Assembly: GCA_933228895.1 (NCBI GenBank)
Contig: OW121855.1
Location: forward strand, 43,910,698-43,974,697
Reading direction: 5' to 3'
Source of the DNA: Platycnemis pennipes
Lineage: Eukaryota; Arthropoda; Insecta; Odonata; Platycnemididae
DNA: 64,000 nt
Below the pieces are notes generated by a model. That model did no database searches, was not told the origin of the DNA, and saw nothing but the letters and a program-made list of their open reading frames with translations. The position numbers and the translations under genes are program-made. Position 1 is the stretch's first letter; each line of letters begins with the position of its first letter. This document shows positions 21,440-33,659 of this stretch, in pieces.

Positions 21440-22730
21440 TCACCTACATTTGATGGACCCCAGTAACCAGAGTAACTCTTATGAAGATTGGGTAACCAAC
21501 CCCAGTGGGAACCAACCAAGTGGGAAGCAGGGTCAGGGCTGACGAGAAAGGGAGAAATGATCTTCTGAGAAGGGGGTTGGACGTATGGCTGACAACCAAA
21601 CCCTGGAAAAAATCATTGTTTCAAAATGTCAATTGAAGCCTCGGAAACAGGAATGATTTAACAATTATGGACCAAGCAAACTGATGCATATGATTTTTGT
21701 AACATGGAACACAAGAAGTTTATAAAATTGTGGGGCCATAAAGGATCTACTAGCAGAAGTTCAAAGATATAACATACGCATTCTGGCTGAACAAGAGAGA
21801 AGATGGAAGGTTAACGGGATATTCCACATAAGAAACCACACTACTTTTTACAGTGGGAAAGATGACAATAAACACGAGTTGCTTTCATTGTGGATAAAAG
21901 ATTAATGGAAAGTGTCCCTAATTTTAAACCAATTAACAAAAGAATCTGAATCCTGAGATTTAAAAATAAATTCTTAAACCTATCAAACATAAATGTTCAC
22001 GCAGAAATGGAGGATAAAGATGAAATCACCAAAGAAACCTTCTTCCTAAAGCTAAAACAAGTATTTGACACTTCCAACAAATGATATCAAGATAGTGATA
22101 GGAGACTACAAGGCAAATATACGAAGAGAATATAATTACCAAGACATAATAGGGAAACATAACATTCACACTAAATGTAACAACAATAGAATGCACACCA
22201 TTGATTTCACTAGATCCAGAGGCATGGTGGTAATATGGTCTCAATTCCCTAGGCAAGACATCCACAAATGAACATGGACCACCCCAGACAATTAACCAAA
22301 TAGATCATGTACTAATTGAGAAAAGGGGAGCTTCCAGTGTCACAAATGTCAGAAGTTTCAGAGGGGCAAACTGTGAGTCAGATGTCTGACTCATACCAGG
22401 TCTGACTCAGATCCAGAGTCAGACCTGGTATGCATGTATTTTATATGTCACATAACAAGCAAATGGCAAAATGGACAACAGGCCTTTCCAAAACTCAATT
22501 TAGAGAAACTGGACAGCCCCAAAACCATAAAAAAGCATTGAGTGAAAACCTGCAAGATTTTAGTAAACTAAGCAGCACAGAAATCTCAGTAGAAGATGAA
22601 TGGCAAACTTTAAAAATGCAATTTTGCAAGCCGCAGAGTCAACACTGGGGCACAAACCACAAAATAAAAAGATTGAGTGCTCGACCAGGAGTGCATTGCG
22701 GCCTTCCAGAAAAGAAATTAAGATAGAAGA
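21440..22730 (+). pseudogene. LINE 5' fragment with apurinic endonuclease domain, decayed
   Basis: A 5'-UTR-like stretch (to about 21690) precedes VTWNTRSLYKIVGP and YNIRILAEQERRW. Next comes the phosphoesterase region TNDIKIVIGDYKANIRREYN (usual GDFN), then NNRMHTIDFTRSRGMVVI, TWTTPD and IDHVLIEKRGASSVTNVR, and NCESD, where the catalytic SDH should follow. There are many frameshifts and stops. At 22392-22432 the expected HFLV is replaced by a hairpin. The protein style matches LINEs of the craniofacial-development-protein-2-like group, whose C-terminus appears at 8396 and 50281. Confidence 0.65.
22392..22432. repeat. Perfect hairpin, 17-bp stem and 7-nt loop
   Basis: CATACCAGGTCTGACTC (22392-22408), loop AGATCCA, then its exact reverse complement (22416-22432). 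It interrupts the LINE endonuclease just before the expected SDH motif, as expected from a template-switch inverted duplication. Confidence 0.85.
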
Positions 22731-22754
22731 AAATATTTGGAAAGGCTGATCAGT

Positions 22755-24050
22755 GGGTCAATTCTGTAAATGTCATATGTGTCATAACCATTGTTCTTAT
22801 GACAGACCGCCATACTTATGACGATCCGTCATAAGAAGCGATTCTGTAGATGTCATATGCATCATAACTTCATCGTTGCTGTCATAGCATATGACGGTCA
22901 AAATTCTCCATCATAGCTCAGTCATAGGGTCACAGAATAGGAGTGTTTTTGTTGAAAATGGTATCTTGTGGTTTTGTTTTGTAAAAAGGACAGATATCAA
23001 GGTGACAGGTAAGCACAGCAATATAGTAATTAAAATTGTGAATTTTGAAACGCCTCAACGTGCAGGAAGGGAATATCCCACAGCTAGAATTAGTGGAGGA
23101 GGTGGTTGATGTACCTAATACTATTGATGTAGATGTCAGGGAAGCTGTAATAAAGCAATTCTTCACATAAGAGGCATTCATTTTTTCATGGATATTCTTT
23201 AACTTTTTACTGTAACACCACTGTAAGGTCTTAATTTTCCCTTATGATTGCTTATGATTCATCTCCTCCAACAACCCTCTGGGTCATGCAACAATGACAG
23301 TAGGCCTATGGTTGAATGACTTACTGAAGCTTGACTAAGATAAATCTGACTTCATGAGCTGCTCCCTTTTAATCCTACTTCAAGTTCTATTCGTACACCC
23401 TTAATCATTTCCTCTGCTATGCCACATGACATACTGTAGACATATGTAGTCTATGGTTAGTTTCAGCTACCGTTCGGTAACACGGCCACCGCCTTCTTTC
23501 AGAAAGTATGATAAAATTACGAAAATACAAGCAATTTGAGCCACTAAGAAAACATATACCTACATGATCAAATTGTATTTCTAACACTCCGCATTCATGA
23601 AAGCATTATATTTTAGTGGACTATTTGAGATTACATCCATTTTGTAGAACGTCAATACCACTTATACACTATGATCAATTCGTTGTCATAAACTAAAATC
23701 CATTTGCTGTTAAGTTGCTGTTCAGCCACATTAATACAGATCCATGAATGAAAATAGCATCAGTACATGACATGCAATAATTACTGTCGAAAGATTTGAC
23801 TTTTATACTCACTTGAACGGACTCCATCTTCACTCTTTGCTCACAAATTAGTTCTAAGTCACGGCTGATTAAATATGTCAAAGGCTCCCATTGGCTTTTC
23901 TCTTTTTCTTAGGACTACCAACATACAAAATTCTAGATTTTCATGGCGATGCACAACTGCTCACTCGCCATTTGTCATAAGAATTATAAGCCTTATGATG
24001 GTAGCTTATGGTATCACTTGAATATTATAGCCATAGTCCTGATTCTTTGG
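22755..24050. pseudogene. Harbinger-like relic (tentative)
   Basis: The plus strand at 23050-23168 reads LNVQEGNIPQLELVEE and DVREAVIKQFFT followed by a stop, which resembles the C-terminal end of a PIF/Harbinger transposase. On the minus strand 23970-23812 looks like a first exon starting MASEQLCIAM and ending with a donor (CAA|GTGAGT), as the partner gene would. Both ends are rich in GTCATA/TATGAC motifs, but I cannot define a TIR or TSD. Confidence 0.3.
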
Positions 24051-24219
24051 CAGGCTTTTTATCGGCTGCTCCATTTATTTTGGTATGTATTACTAATATT
24101 TCGTTATTGAAAATTTTCTCCATGAAGCAATCCTCACTTGGATAAAAATCATAATGTGCATATATTTTTGTATTTATTTGCTGCATTTTTATTCAGGAAA
24201 AAACCACTCAAACATCACC

Positions 24220-25830
24220 ATGAATCGCAAGAGAAAATTACAAGAGAGAGAAATTACGGAGGAATTTTTGGCAGACAGCGATTCAGACGCACATATTACA
24301 AATGACAATGACAGCTCCGATGAAGAGGACAGCTGCATCGACCAAGACTTAGCTCTAACTCAGGCAAAGGTGTGGGTGAAAAAGTCAAGGAGCTACGTAT
24401 TTCAACATCCATTCATTTTTTCTGGTGGTGAAAAGGGTTTGAATGCAAATGAAGGTACTAATATCATGACAAGTTCCTCACCCATGACAGTATTTTTCCT
24501 CTATTTTCAAGAAGTTATTCCTCTGCTACTGCTTGAGACAAACAGATATTACCTCACAGTTTCTACAGAAAATGGAAGTTGGATCATCTCCGGAACCAAA
24601 CATAAAAGACCCTGAAATGGGTACTTTTTTGGCAATTGTGATTCAAATGGGACATGATACCAGAGCTTCTCTAAAAGACTGTTGTGCACAAATGGAATTG
24701 TTTTACACCCCTTTCCATGGTAATGCAATGGCACGTGATAGGTTCTTATATATCCTTAGATTTTTACATTTCACAAACAATGAGAATGAACCAAACAGGA
24801 ATGATGAAAGTTATGATAGACTCTGGAAGATAAGAAACCTTTTTGATGTTCTCAATGAAAAGTATACTAAACTTAACCGACCGTCAGAGTACCTAGCAGT
24901 GGATGAAGTCATTGTTCTTTTCAAAGGCAGAGTGATTTTCAAACAATACATTCCAAAACAGCATAAGAGGTTCGGAATAAAAAATCTATAAGTTGTGTGA
25001 CTCAGCGGGATATACAGTAGACGACTGTTTACCAGGGGAAGGACAGGCAAAATGCAGCAAAAGACATAACAGCTACGCATGCGAATGTGAAAACTTTGAC
25101 GAGAAGAGAGGAAGGAAGGGGGCATAAGCTTATGAAGGATAATTTTTTTTCTTCTCCTGAACTTTTTGATGACCTAAGGAAAATAAAAATAAATTGCAGT
25201 GGGACAGTTAGAGCAAATCGTATTGGTTTGCCGAAAGACAAGAAATTGAAAATGAAACACGGAGATGTGAAGGTGAGATGCAGACGAGATCTAATGGTGA
25301 TTATTTGGAGAGATAAAAGAAATGTCCATATATTGACAAATATGCATGTCCCACCAGAAGACTGGAACTTCTGTGATAGCCAGGCGAAAGCTCTAAAACC
25401 TGGAGTCATAAAAGACTACAACAAACATGGGTTACGTTGATAAATCCGACTGAATGGCTAATAGTTACTCCATTAGCAGACGAACTTGGAAGTGGACGAA
25501 AAGTTATTCTTTCACCTCCTTGATCTGAGTATTCTAAATTCATGGATTGCCTTTGTTTCTGCAGGGAGCAAGATGACCCATTGAGATTTTCATTTGGCGT
25601 TAGTGAGAAATCTTTTGGAGGCCGCTAGGGATGAGAATCAACCTACTTATTGCCTGATAGGCCAGCTTGCTGCTGCACCAACAAGCATCTTTCGCCTCGA
25701 CATGAGAGATGCCGCTTATGCTCACTTCGAGGTAAAGAAAGTCGCAGTTTTTCGATGCTCAAAGTGCAACAGTTGCCTGTGTGCAGACAACTGTTTCAAA
25801 TTATTTCACACAAAAACTAATTTAGAATAA
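24220..25830 (+). pseudogene. piggyBac-like transposase relic 1
   Basis: It starts at MNRKRKLQ, with an acidic N-terminus (DSDSDAH, DSSDEED). The core follows: HPFIFSGGEKGLN, ETNRY (frame change near 24540), MGTFLAIVIQMGHD, RDRFLYILRFLHF, YLAVDEVIVLFKGR (first catalytic Asp), KDNFFSSPELFDDL (second) and VDKSD (third, after a frameshift at about 25436, followed by a TGA). The C-terminal cysteine-rich finger is CSKCNSCLCADNC...FHTK, ending at 25830. The enzyme would cut at TTAA. At least two frameshifts and one stop disable it. The TIRs were not found. Confidence 0.8.
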
Positions 25831-27140
25831 CAAGAACTTTTTGAAGATCATTTCCAAGAGTGAAACGCTAAGAAAATGTAATAATAAAAAATTACATGTT
25901 TTAATGTAATTTAAATTTTAAATGTAATTTTTATATTTTTAACATCAGTAATATATATTAAAAGATAACTTGAATAATAAACAATACATTTTCTTTATAA
26001 ACGATTTTACTTTTCATAAATAACTCAAAAAATAGATGAGATAGAGGCAAAAGAGTAAGTGCCTGCAGAGCTGAATTTAAATGTCCAAAAAAGCTCTGGC
26101 CAGGAGACCCCACTACGGATATTTAAATGCCATCTTTTAAAGGTTAGAGTTGCAGTAGAGTTACAGCTGAGGGTGTGCCTGCACACCTTTTCTCACGATT
26201 TAGTGGAAGCTGATGTATTGACGACACAATATCACCGAGTAAGGCACACGTAGACTGGTGCATTGTAACAGATACGTTAGTTTGAATGAACACCTCCCCC
26301 TCATTACCATTCATATGTTTTTAGGTGACCCTTCTTTCTTGGCTTCAACTATGTAGTATTGATGACATGATGTCACCTAGTAAGGCATACGAGTCCTCCG
26401 GGACATTGTCTTCACGTGGTTTCGTGTTTTCTCATCTGAGGGTGCATTCCTAAACTATGGCAGTCACTCTCCTCAGCCCCGCTTTTGTTTGGATGTATTC
26501 GTCTGAGCCTATTCACTGCATTCTTGCACGACTACCCTTGCTTTCTTAGATACCATTTTATTTTCCCATTTGCCTGTTTGGCAACCTTTGAGCCTAAAAT
26601 CGACCGGTCGAATTCACCAAAAATTAACTGAAGTTAGTTTTTTATCAGTTAATACATGACTTTAATAACCAAAAGTTAACTCCTCTAAAAAGTAATGATT
26701 AAATTAATTAGTTAACCACATTTTTAACGATTAATTTTAATCGTTAATCCCAACTATGATTGGCATTAAGAGCAATGGTCCTAGTGCATTCTGGGAAAAA
26801 CAACAGTGGAGTGGTAAGTCATTTCCAGAGGCAAGCCAGGCACTGTCAAAGTGCCTCTGACTTCCAGACTTGCCTCTGGAAAGCCTCTGGCTTTGACAAT
26901 ACACCAATTTGGCAAACATGATCATCCAAAGGTTAAGGATAGGAAGGGATTTGGGTGGAGGAAGGAATATTTAGCGAGTGAAGGAGGGGTGGAGCAAATC
27001 TCAGCATCGGTATTAGCCTGTTCTTCATGAAAGACATCAAAGGATCTGCAGTTTAATGTCCCATAAGATGGATGGAGTATGTACTGCACTAGAAGTGTGC
27101 TCTGCATAAAACTTGAGTAGTGACAAAAAAAACACTAAAT
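25831..27140. other. No gene seen; short inverted motifs
   Basis: AT-rich DNA. Two diverged copies of a short block (about 26210-26260 and 26355-26400, ATATCACCGAGTAAGGCACACG against TGTCACCTAGTAAGGCATACG) form a local repeat. A hairpin with 14-nt arms, TTTCCAGAGGCAAG and its complement, lies at 26822-26882. Confidence 0.4.
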
Positions 27141-27144
27141 TTTC

Positions 27145-27215
27145 TCAGCTGCCACCAGAATTTGAACCCAAGCCCTCAGAATGAGAGGCCAGTACTCTGA
27201 CCACCACAACAACTT
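27145..27215 (-). repeat. tRNA-like SINE head
   Basis: The minus strand reads TGGTGGTCAGAGTACTGGCC with a B box GGGTTCAAATTC. It has the same architecture as the heads at 34613 and 36363. The body beyond it is not recognisable. Confidence 0.5.
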
Positions 27216-27930
27216 AATCCACCCAAGCTCATTTTGGAGAAAAACCAGGAAGGTGAAAAGCCAGAAAGAAATGAATTACCTCATTGCCGGTGGGTTGGTG
27301 CATTTCTGGATTAGCTACAGCACAGCATCTTATCAGGAGAGGTCTGCAAACAGTTGATGCTGATCGCACAGCTCCAGGGCCAAAATTCACTTACGAGGCG
27401 ACATATGCGGTGATATTCTTTGTAATCATGACACTGCGCAGTGATTTAATTATGTTCGTAACTGTCGATAGCCTTGCTATTTAGTATATTGGCATCAAAA
27501 CCAGCTGGCTTTGGCAGCGGTACCTGATCTAGTTTCGGTATGCAATGGATTTCCCATTTGTAAACCCCTATTATTTAGTTGTCTAGATCGATGAAATTTA
27601 ATATACGAATACAATGGAGAAGCTTCCAAATTCAACTCCAAGCCTTCGAAAGCATGAAAGAAAATACGAATCCACTCACCTTATTGTTTAGCTTTCCGTG
27701 AAGTTAAAACTGCAGTGCTACTTCATTAAAACGACTAACATACACACACACACACTCTCAGGAGTATCTTCCACGAAAACTACCAAAAAACCAAGACATT
27801 ATTTCGGGGGATACGAACTAATAAATATAGTTGCAAAAACTCACATCATAGCAGCAACCTACTTGGTGACTTCTGTTTATAGTTAATATTAATAACCTTT
27901 CACCGAAGAAAACTGCCTAATAAACACGAG
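27216..27930. other. No gene seen; (CA)n microsatellite
   Basis: Unassigned sequence with a short CA repeat at about 27740-27756. Confidence 0.35.
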
Positions 27931-28514
27931 CTAAGCCTCAGTAACATCGTACTTCCAATCCTCCCATTTATACTCTCCATGACAACACATGCCTGGCGGC
28001 AAACCATTCTGGACCATTCCTTCATTATTAAGCGCTAGGCACGCTAGGTATCTAGCAGAAGCAGCCGAGGCAACACGTAGAATACTAAAAGACGGGAGGA
28101 TGGCGAGCGGAAACACGGAGGCGATCAGTCAAATATCGACAAGAGATCAAATAGTGGCAAACTGCAAGGGCCATGGTGGGAAGACAACGCGTTGTCCACT
28201 CCATACTATGGAGCATGGGGATTTCACTGGCGCCGCGGCCGTTCCCCTAAGTTCCATACGCTCTGCGAACGGTGTTTGGAACTACACGATTACCCCCCAC
28301 CACTTTCGAGGTCAAGGGAGGGGGAAATTTCCCCCTCCATGCATCCCTGTTGATTTGAAATGAGGGAAGCACACGCAGTGTCAACGGCTATCGGAGAATT
28401 ACTGAGGCGGTCGAAATCTGTGTTTTTGTTGTAATTGACGCCTGAATTTGGATGTGGAATGCAGAAAGTGCTGAATTGAAGGTTGATCTGCTCCCGGAGA
28501 GAAGTACTTGAGAG
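27931..28514. promoter_or_regulatory. CpG-richer segment, possible host promoter and 5' exon
   Basis: This segment is less AT-rich and has more CpG than its surroundings (GGCGCCGCGGCCG near 28230). It ends at a splice-donor-like GAGAG|GTAGGT at 28514. A 61-codon open frame on the minus strand (28116-27931) and a 124-codon one on plus (27989-28363) overlap; I cannot tell whether either is translated. Together with the exon at 29187-29314 it could be the start of a plus-strand gene. No initiator or TATA element is clear. Confidence 0.25.
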
Positions 28515-29186
28515 GTAGGTGCAATTTTAAGATACAGTATGCTGTAATCTGTCCTTGCCCCACTATGTGTCCGTTAATGAACCTTGTGAGTTCCTTTGGA
28601 CGTAACTATTTTGTTGTATGTTAGTGTTCGAGAAGCGATAGTAGTTGCCATGTTGTGTTTTTGTTACGAATTTTATCCTTGCAATGAAGTATACTATTTT
28701 CTTCGATGTTGATTGCATTGAAACATTCTTCTCGATTGCATTGAAACATTCATCTTAATTGTATTGAAATAAGTATTATATTGTTTTGTGTGTTGAATAG
28801 TGGTATGTACATAAATAATGTGAAAGTATTCGTTTTCGTCAAGTTCTTGTTATGTTATGAAAATGATAACTCACCAACTGGCGAACCGTTATGCCCGGCA
28901 TCTGAGTTTTATAAATCACAGTCGGAAGCTGTTTTGTCGGTGAATCTTTGTGCTGAGCCCGTTACTCAAAACAATTTGTTTGTTATTATGTTTCATAACT
29001 CGTAATCTTCACTTGCTGTTCCTTTGTTAGTATCTCGTGTGAACTGTCGTGTGTAGCTCGCAGCCTGGTGACAAGGTGTTCGCTATCATGCAATCGTCAT
29101 CAAAATATCCCAAAGAAAATGTATGAGGCTAGTGCCTTCTACTTTCAAATACATTCTCATCTATTAATGTTGATGTATGGTTTCAG

Positions 29187-29314
29187 GTGTTTTAGGCAAA
29201 GATGGACTTGCCACTGCATAGTTTTTTATGGAGGCGGACTCTGCTTTTGACAGCTTAAATGGAACCATGGACCACACGCCCATGCACCTGCCGAAGGAAC
29301 CTTTGAAGTCAGCT
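29187..29314 (+). CDS. Possible first coding exon of a host gene
   Basis: After an acceptor-like TTTCAG (29185-29186), an ATG at 29228 opens 29 codons, MEADSAFDSLNGTMDHTPMH and onward to LKSA, ending exactly at a consensus donor GCT|GTAAGT (29315). An acidic, soluble N-terminus followed by a strong donor argues for a real exon. I do not recognise the protein. The intron would run into a region with other acceptor-like sites (29720, 29955, 31999). Confidence 0.35.
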
Positions 29315-30437
29315 GTAAGTTAGGTGAGTCCTCATGTGAAATTCTTGGAATCTGCCTATCTGAAAATCATTTTGTGACAGTCCCTGGGCAAAAGTCAGTA
29401 ATCCACCCTCCTTATCAGAATGGGTGGTTAGCTTATATTAAATCAGGAATGTTGTTGTCGGACCTAGTAAAAAGAACAATGCTGGCATTTGTGAACCCAC
29501 AACCTTATTCAAGACCCGGTTGAAACTTTTTTTTTCAGTATTATTAGGCAGAATTGTGATGCAAATCATAACCCTTTCATTTAACAGTTATAGGAGCATT
29601 GAAGACTGCTGTAATTAACTATTTAATTTATATCCAGGGACAAATATATAAAATTGAGGATGGGTGCAGCCTATTAATAGTTGTCTTCTTTTTTCCTTCA
29701 GTAAGATGCTGAATCTAGACAGCATGAGATCAACAGAAGCTATAAAGGAAGAGAACTAATATTGAGTTGTAAGAAAATTAGTGTTCAGTTGTAAAAATTC
29801 AGTTGTGCCCTTAAAATTTCGTGTGGCAATGATGTTCCTTGAAAATCCTCCTTGTGACCTTTGTGATCCATTCCTCACAATAGATCCTAGTTTATTTCAG
29901 GATATCTTCGCTTTATTTTTTGAAAATGAAGCTCATAACTGATCTTTCCCTTCAGGAGAATTTCTTTCTATAATTGAAGGAGGTATCACGGCTGCTGCCA
30001 GAAGAGAGCTACAGATCATGAAAGAAACCTCTCCACATTAATAATGCCTTGTGGGTGTGCATTTTGATTTTTTTCAGGTGCAACAGTCATCTAACTGATT
30101 TAAGATTTTTTTTCATTTCAGTTGTCACCAAAGTGCCCATTAAAAATAATGTATCGATAAGAGGAAGATGAAACTGAAAAAAATCATTTAATTTCCACAA
30201 ATTATGCTGTTGTGATTTTATATCCATGTATTATCTTTTGCCAGAGATGTGTAACTGTTATGCTCAAGCCTTAGTTTTTCCCTAGTTTATGATTAATTTA
30301 ATATGGTAATTTTTTGTTAATATGTTGTGCTATTGATTTGCTTCCTTTCACTCCAAATATGGCTCAAATTATGTTGTACATATTGTCAAGTGATTATTTG
30401 GAAGATCAGTTAAATGGTGTACAGTGATTATCCTCCA
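29315..30437. other. Intron-like; candidate small exons not proven
   Basis: Two strong acceptors with open frames appear: TTTTTTCCTTCAG near 29701 and GATCTTTCCCTTCAG near 29955 (the latter opens EFLSIIEGGITAAARRELQ to a TAA). Their phases do not match the exon ending at 29314, so I do not join them. Confidence 0.25.
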
Positions 30438-30445
30438 CCCTGATA

Positions 30446-30700
30446 CAGGCATGTAGCCAGAAATTTGCTTCGGGTGGGGCTAAGTCTTGCTTAACTTAAA
30501 ACAAATCAGCCTTGCCCATTCGGTGTCGACATGTTACAAATCTCTTGCCTTAATTTTCAGTTCTTGATATTTACTTTTACTGTGCCCATGCTTATCTCTT
30601 CTCATTCGTAAAATTCATTACTAAAATCATAACAACAAAGTTATTGGGAAAACTTTCAGGGGGGGCTGAAGCACCAGAAGCCCCCCTGGCAATGAGCCTG
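30446..30700. mobile_element. hAT-type MITE, 255 bp, 8-bp TSD
   Basis: Ends CAGGCATGTAGCCAG and (reverse) CAGGCTCATTGCCAG, flanked by an exact 8-bp duplication CCCTGATA (30438-30445 and 30701-30708). CAG termini with an 8-bp duplication are diagnostic of hAT. A run of G/C (GGGGGGGCTGAAGC) lies near the right end. No coding capacity. Confidence 0.85.
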
Positions 30701-30866
30701 CCCTGATATTCTGGTGGACCGTATGGTTCAGAGCTACTAGCATCTTGGTTTCTCATATGCCTATACAAGCTGGAGGTGTCTCTACCAGTGTTGCTTGCTT
30801 GCACAAGCTTTCTAGGTGCTGGCACAAATTGTTCTCTATAATTTGTGCCAGAAAAATCAGTCGTTA

Positions 30867-31819
30867 AGCCCATTCTACAATGGACGTAAGACGTAAGCCG
30901 TAGCACTTAACACGTAAGGATTTCCATACGACAGGCAATCTCCAATGATGACGTATGCCGTGAAAATATCGACATCGATCACGGTGCATTCCGAAGTACT
31001 CCTGTCGTATATACATGGATATTGAAGACAAATGAGTGTCGATTTTTCTGGCGTAGAATAGAGAACACTGTCAACAAATATACGATTACTTAATTATCGA
31101 AGACAAGCATTTGCAATGCTAACAGGGCTGTCTGGGATGTGATCAGAACTGAAACAAATCAATGCTGTTCGGTCTTAAAAGGCCAAATAAACTCAGAGCA
31201 AAGATCATTATGGGCTTTAATGCACTTATTAGTATTAGTCCGCTGTCTAACTATTGATTTCTATATAAATAACGGTCAAGAAAGTTAGCAGCAAGACAAT
31301 CTTTGATTTACATTATTTATTTCAGTGTACCCTTTCATCTTATCATAGAATTACAACTGCCCATTCCACTGAGTTTTTGACATTTTGGACGATATTGGTG
31401 GGTGTCGATCATTATATGCCATTTAAAACTTACAAGACCACTAATCATCCAAATAAACCAAGAAACTGGTTCATACAATAAAGATTTAGTTAGAATGTGG
31501 GATGAAACAATCCAAATATTATTCAATGAGGCATTAGTTAATGATAAGCTCCTCTAAAACTCGCCATCTTTCAAGTTCACGAACAAAGATTATTTCAAAT
31601 ATGTCCGCAATTCTTCCCCAAGTCAAAAAAACTTCCACAAAAGCAATAACCCGTGACTGACACCAGCAGTAGTAATGAGACGCTCTGATTGGCCTGCCAT
31701 TAGACGTAAGACGTAGAGATGGGACTTGGCCATGTCCCTTACGACAGCTCCTTACGTCTTACGGCAGCCCTTACGACAGCTCTTACGGCTTACGGCTTAC
31801 GCCCATTGTAGAATGGCCT
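30867..31819. mobile_element. PIF/Harbinger-like non-autonomous element, TTA TSD
   Basis: TIRs AGCCCATTCTACAATGG and (reverse) AGGCCATTCTACAATGG, flanked by TTA (30864-30866 and 31820-31822). Both ends carry repeated CGTAAG units (left: GGACGTAAGACGTAAGCCG; right, reversed: GCGTAAGCCGTAAGCCGTAA and several more), which look like a subterminal array of binding sites. There is no transposase ORF in its 953 bp. TSD and AGGCC start match the autonomous element at 15134, but the TIRs differ, so a different source is needed. Confidence 0.8.
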
Positions 31820-31999
31820 TTAAAGGGCTGTTTATACATTTTAACTTTTCACTTACTTCTTGGACTGGGGATCTCTTTGCCACATGGGTCTTGACCATGA
31901 AAAAGAGGTGCTACCAAGGTGATAACCTCCTGGGTGGTAGTGGAATAATCAGCACATTGATGGATAACTCCTCACGTTTTACCAACTATTCCTTTGTAG

Positions 32000-32094
32000 A
32001 AAGAGGCATGAAATGGACAGCTCTAAGCATAGTTACTTTCCTTGTTATCTATACTGTTGCTTTAGCATTAGTTGTTATGGTCTACCTCACATAA
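32000..32094 (+). CDS. Possible exon encoding one transmembrane helix
   Basis: It follows a pyrimidine-rich acceptor (CTATTCCTTTGTAG, AG at 31998-31999). In one phase it encodes RGMKWTALSIVTFLVIYTVA and then a second hydrophobic run ending VVMVYLT and TAA: a single membrane span right at the C-terminus. The frame is also open upstream to 31820, immediately after the MITE. It could be the end of the gene opening at 29228, but phases do not connect directly, so intermediate exons would be needed. Confidence 0.3.
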
Positions 32095-32163
32095 AATTGT
32101 TACTTGAACGTAAAATACTATGAAGTGATACTGACATTTTTCTTTCTATTGATTGTTTTGCAG

Positions 32164-32340
32164 GAATGCTTTTTGAAGAGCTGATGAGGAGTATTGACAT
32201 TCAAATAGCTGTATCAATTTCTTAAATGTAAATTGTTGAAGTATGGAAACTGTTGGTTGACTTCATAATCCATTTATTGATTTTGTTATTAAGCTGAAGT
32301 GTGTAACAGTATAAGTAATTAAATGAGTCTTTGAAATCAG
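32164..32340 (+). other. Possible terminal exon
   Basis: A very good acceptor (TTTTTCTTTCTATTGATTGTTTTGCAG) precedes a short open frame, MLFEELMRSIDIQIAVSIS to a TAA at about 32225. It could be an alternative end or a 3' UTR exon of the same transcript as the neighbouring exons. Confidence 0.25.
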
Positions 32341-33650
32341 TTTTTTTATTTGCTACCCTTGATTCCAATGATCATGTTGAAGTGCCTGTTTTTTGTGTCT
32401 TCGCGTATGTGATCTTATTTCGTCGTGTCGGTTCCATGCAGTGTTATGGGAATTCTTCAGATGACGTTTGTGTAATGTCACTGTGACTTCAAGGAATTTC
32501 CTGATATGGGTAAGGAAACGATCATCAAATGAAGAGGATGGACAACATGGAAGCGCATCCGAGGATTTTTACCATCGCGTGCACGTAATAAGTATTAAAT
32601 TTTAAGAAAAGAATAATAAATAAAAGAAAATTTAAAAATAGTAGTATTTGAACTGCGCGCCCCGGCGCGGTTATGGCGACGATGGCGCACCCTTCGAACG
32701 GTGTTTGGGACTAAAACTTAGGAAAGCGCCTTATACGGGAGTGGAGAGAATCTGCTATGGAGTAATGAATGCGAAAGTCAAATGCGTTTCACACAATCTT
32801 CGGTTGAAAGAACTTTAAACCTTTCTCTCAACTTTGGGGAGACCCTCGTTTACGGTTTCTCAAAGCAGTGAAGTATGGCGGTCCAATACGTTGATGTAGG
32901 CTGGCTGTAAAGACAAGTCCTCGGGTGAACCTGTGGAGCCTTGGGGAATAAGGCTCTTGTTGCGGAACTTGTTCAAAGTAGAATGAAGAGATACCGAACA
33001 GGGATCTTGGTCGCTCAGTTAAATCGGGCACTCACAGTTAGCATATTTTATTCCCTTCTGTATTTAATGACAAAGGCAGTTGAACTTCACGTGGGAACGA
33101 AGGCATCTCTACGGGGGAAAACAGACGACACGAGTAACCTAGCTGGGACGGCCTTAAATTGTCATCTCGATTAGCTTGGCAATGGCTCACTTATCTTGTA
33201 CTTACCTCGTAATTACGAAGTGGTATAAGTCGATTAGCATTGCGATTATATCGATATAGTCGATACCTTTCAAAGCCGCGAACAATCAAATGAATATTCG
33301 TGTTAAAGTTGTTAATGTGTACCAAAGTTGTGATTTATCGTTAATAGAGCACTATTAGTGTTGTAATTAAAAAATAAGTTTTTAAACCGCAGTGTGTTGA
33401 AAGTATGTGCTTTGAATTTCATCATTGAAAATTAAAATGCAATAGTTTAAAGACATGAACTTCTTGATCCTAGAATTTTGTTTCTCGTATTAATATTTTT
33501 AACAAAGCAAAGGTTTAAAGTTTAACTGGAACTCAATTGCCAGTCTGCCCTGAATTTTTTTAATGATTGTCAAGGAGATGAAAATTTAGTTTTTCGGCAC
33601 CTCGGCAAGTCACCCCCACTCATGTGGCCATGATATGATTTTCGTGAATT
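32341..33650. other. No gene seen; CpG-richer patch at 32.65-33.2 kb
   Basis: GCGCGCCCCGGCGCGG and nearby sequence form a GC-rich island. The open frames on both strands (32828-33031 minus, 32941-33174 plus) overlap one another and lack support. It may be a promoter or a repeat. Confidence 0.25.
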
Positions 33651-33659
33651 AATGGCACT

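Noticed and set aside
27989..28363. 124-codon plus-strand frame as a protein gene
   Set aside because: No motif, no homologue I recognise, and an overlapping minus-strand frame. Kept only as a possible CpG-rich promoter or exon region.
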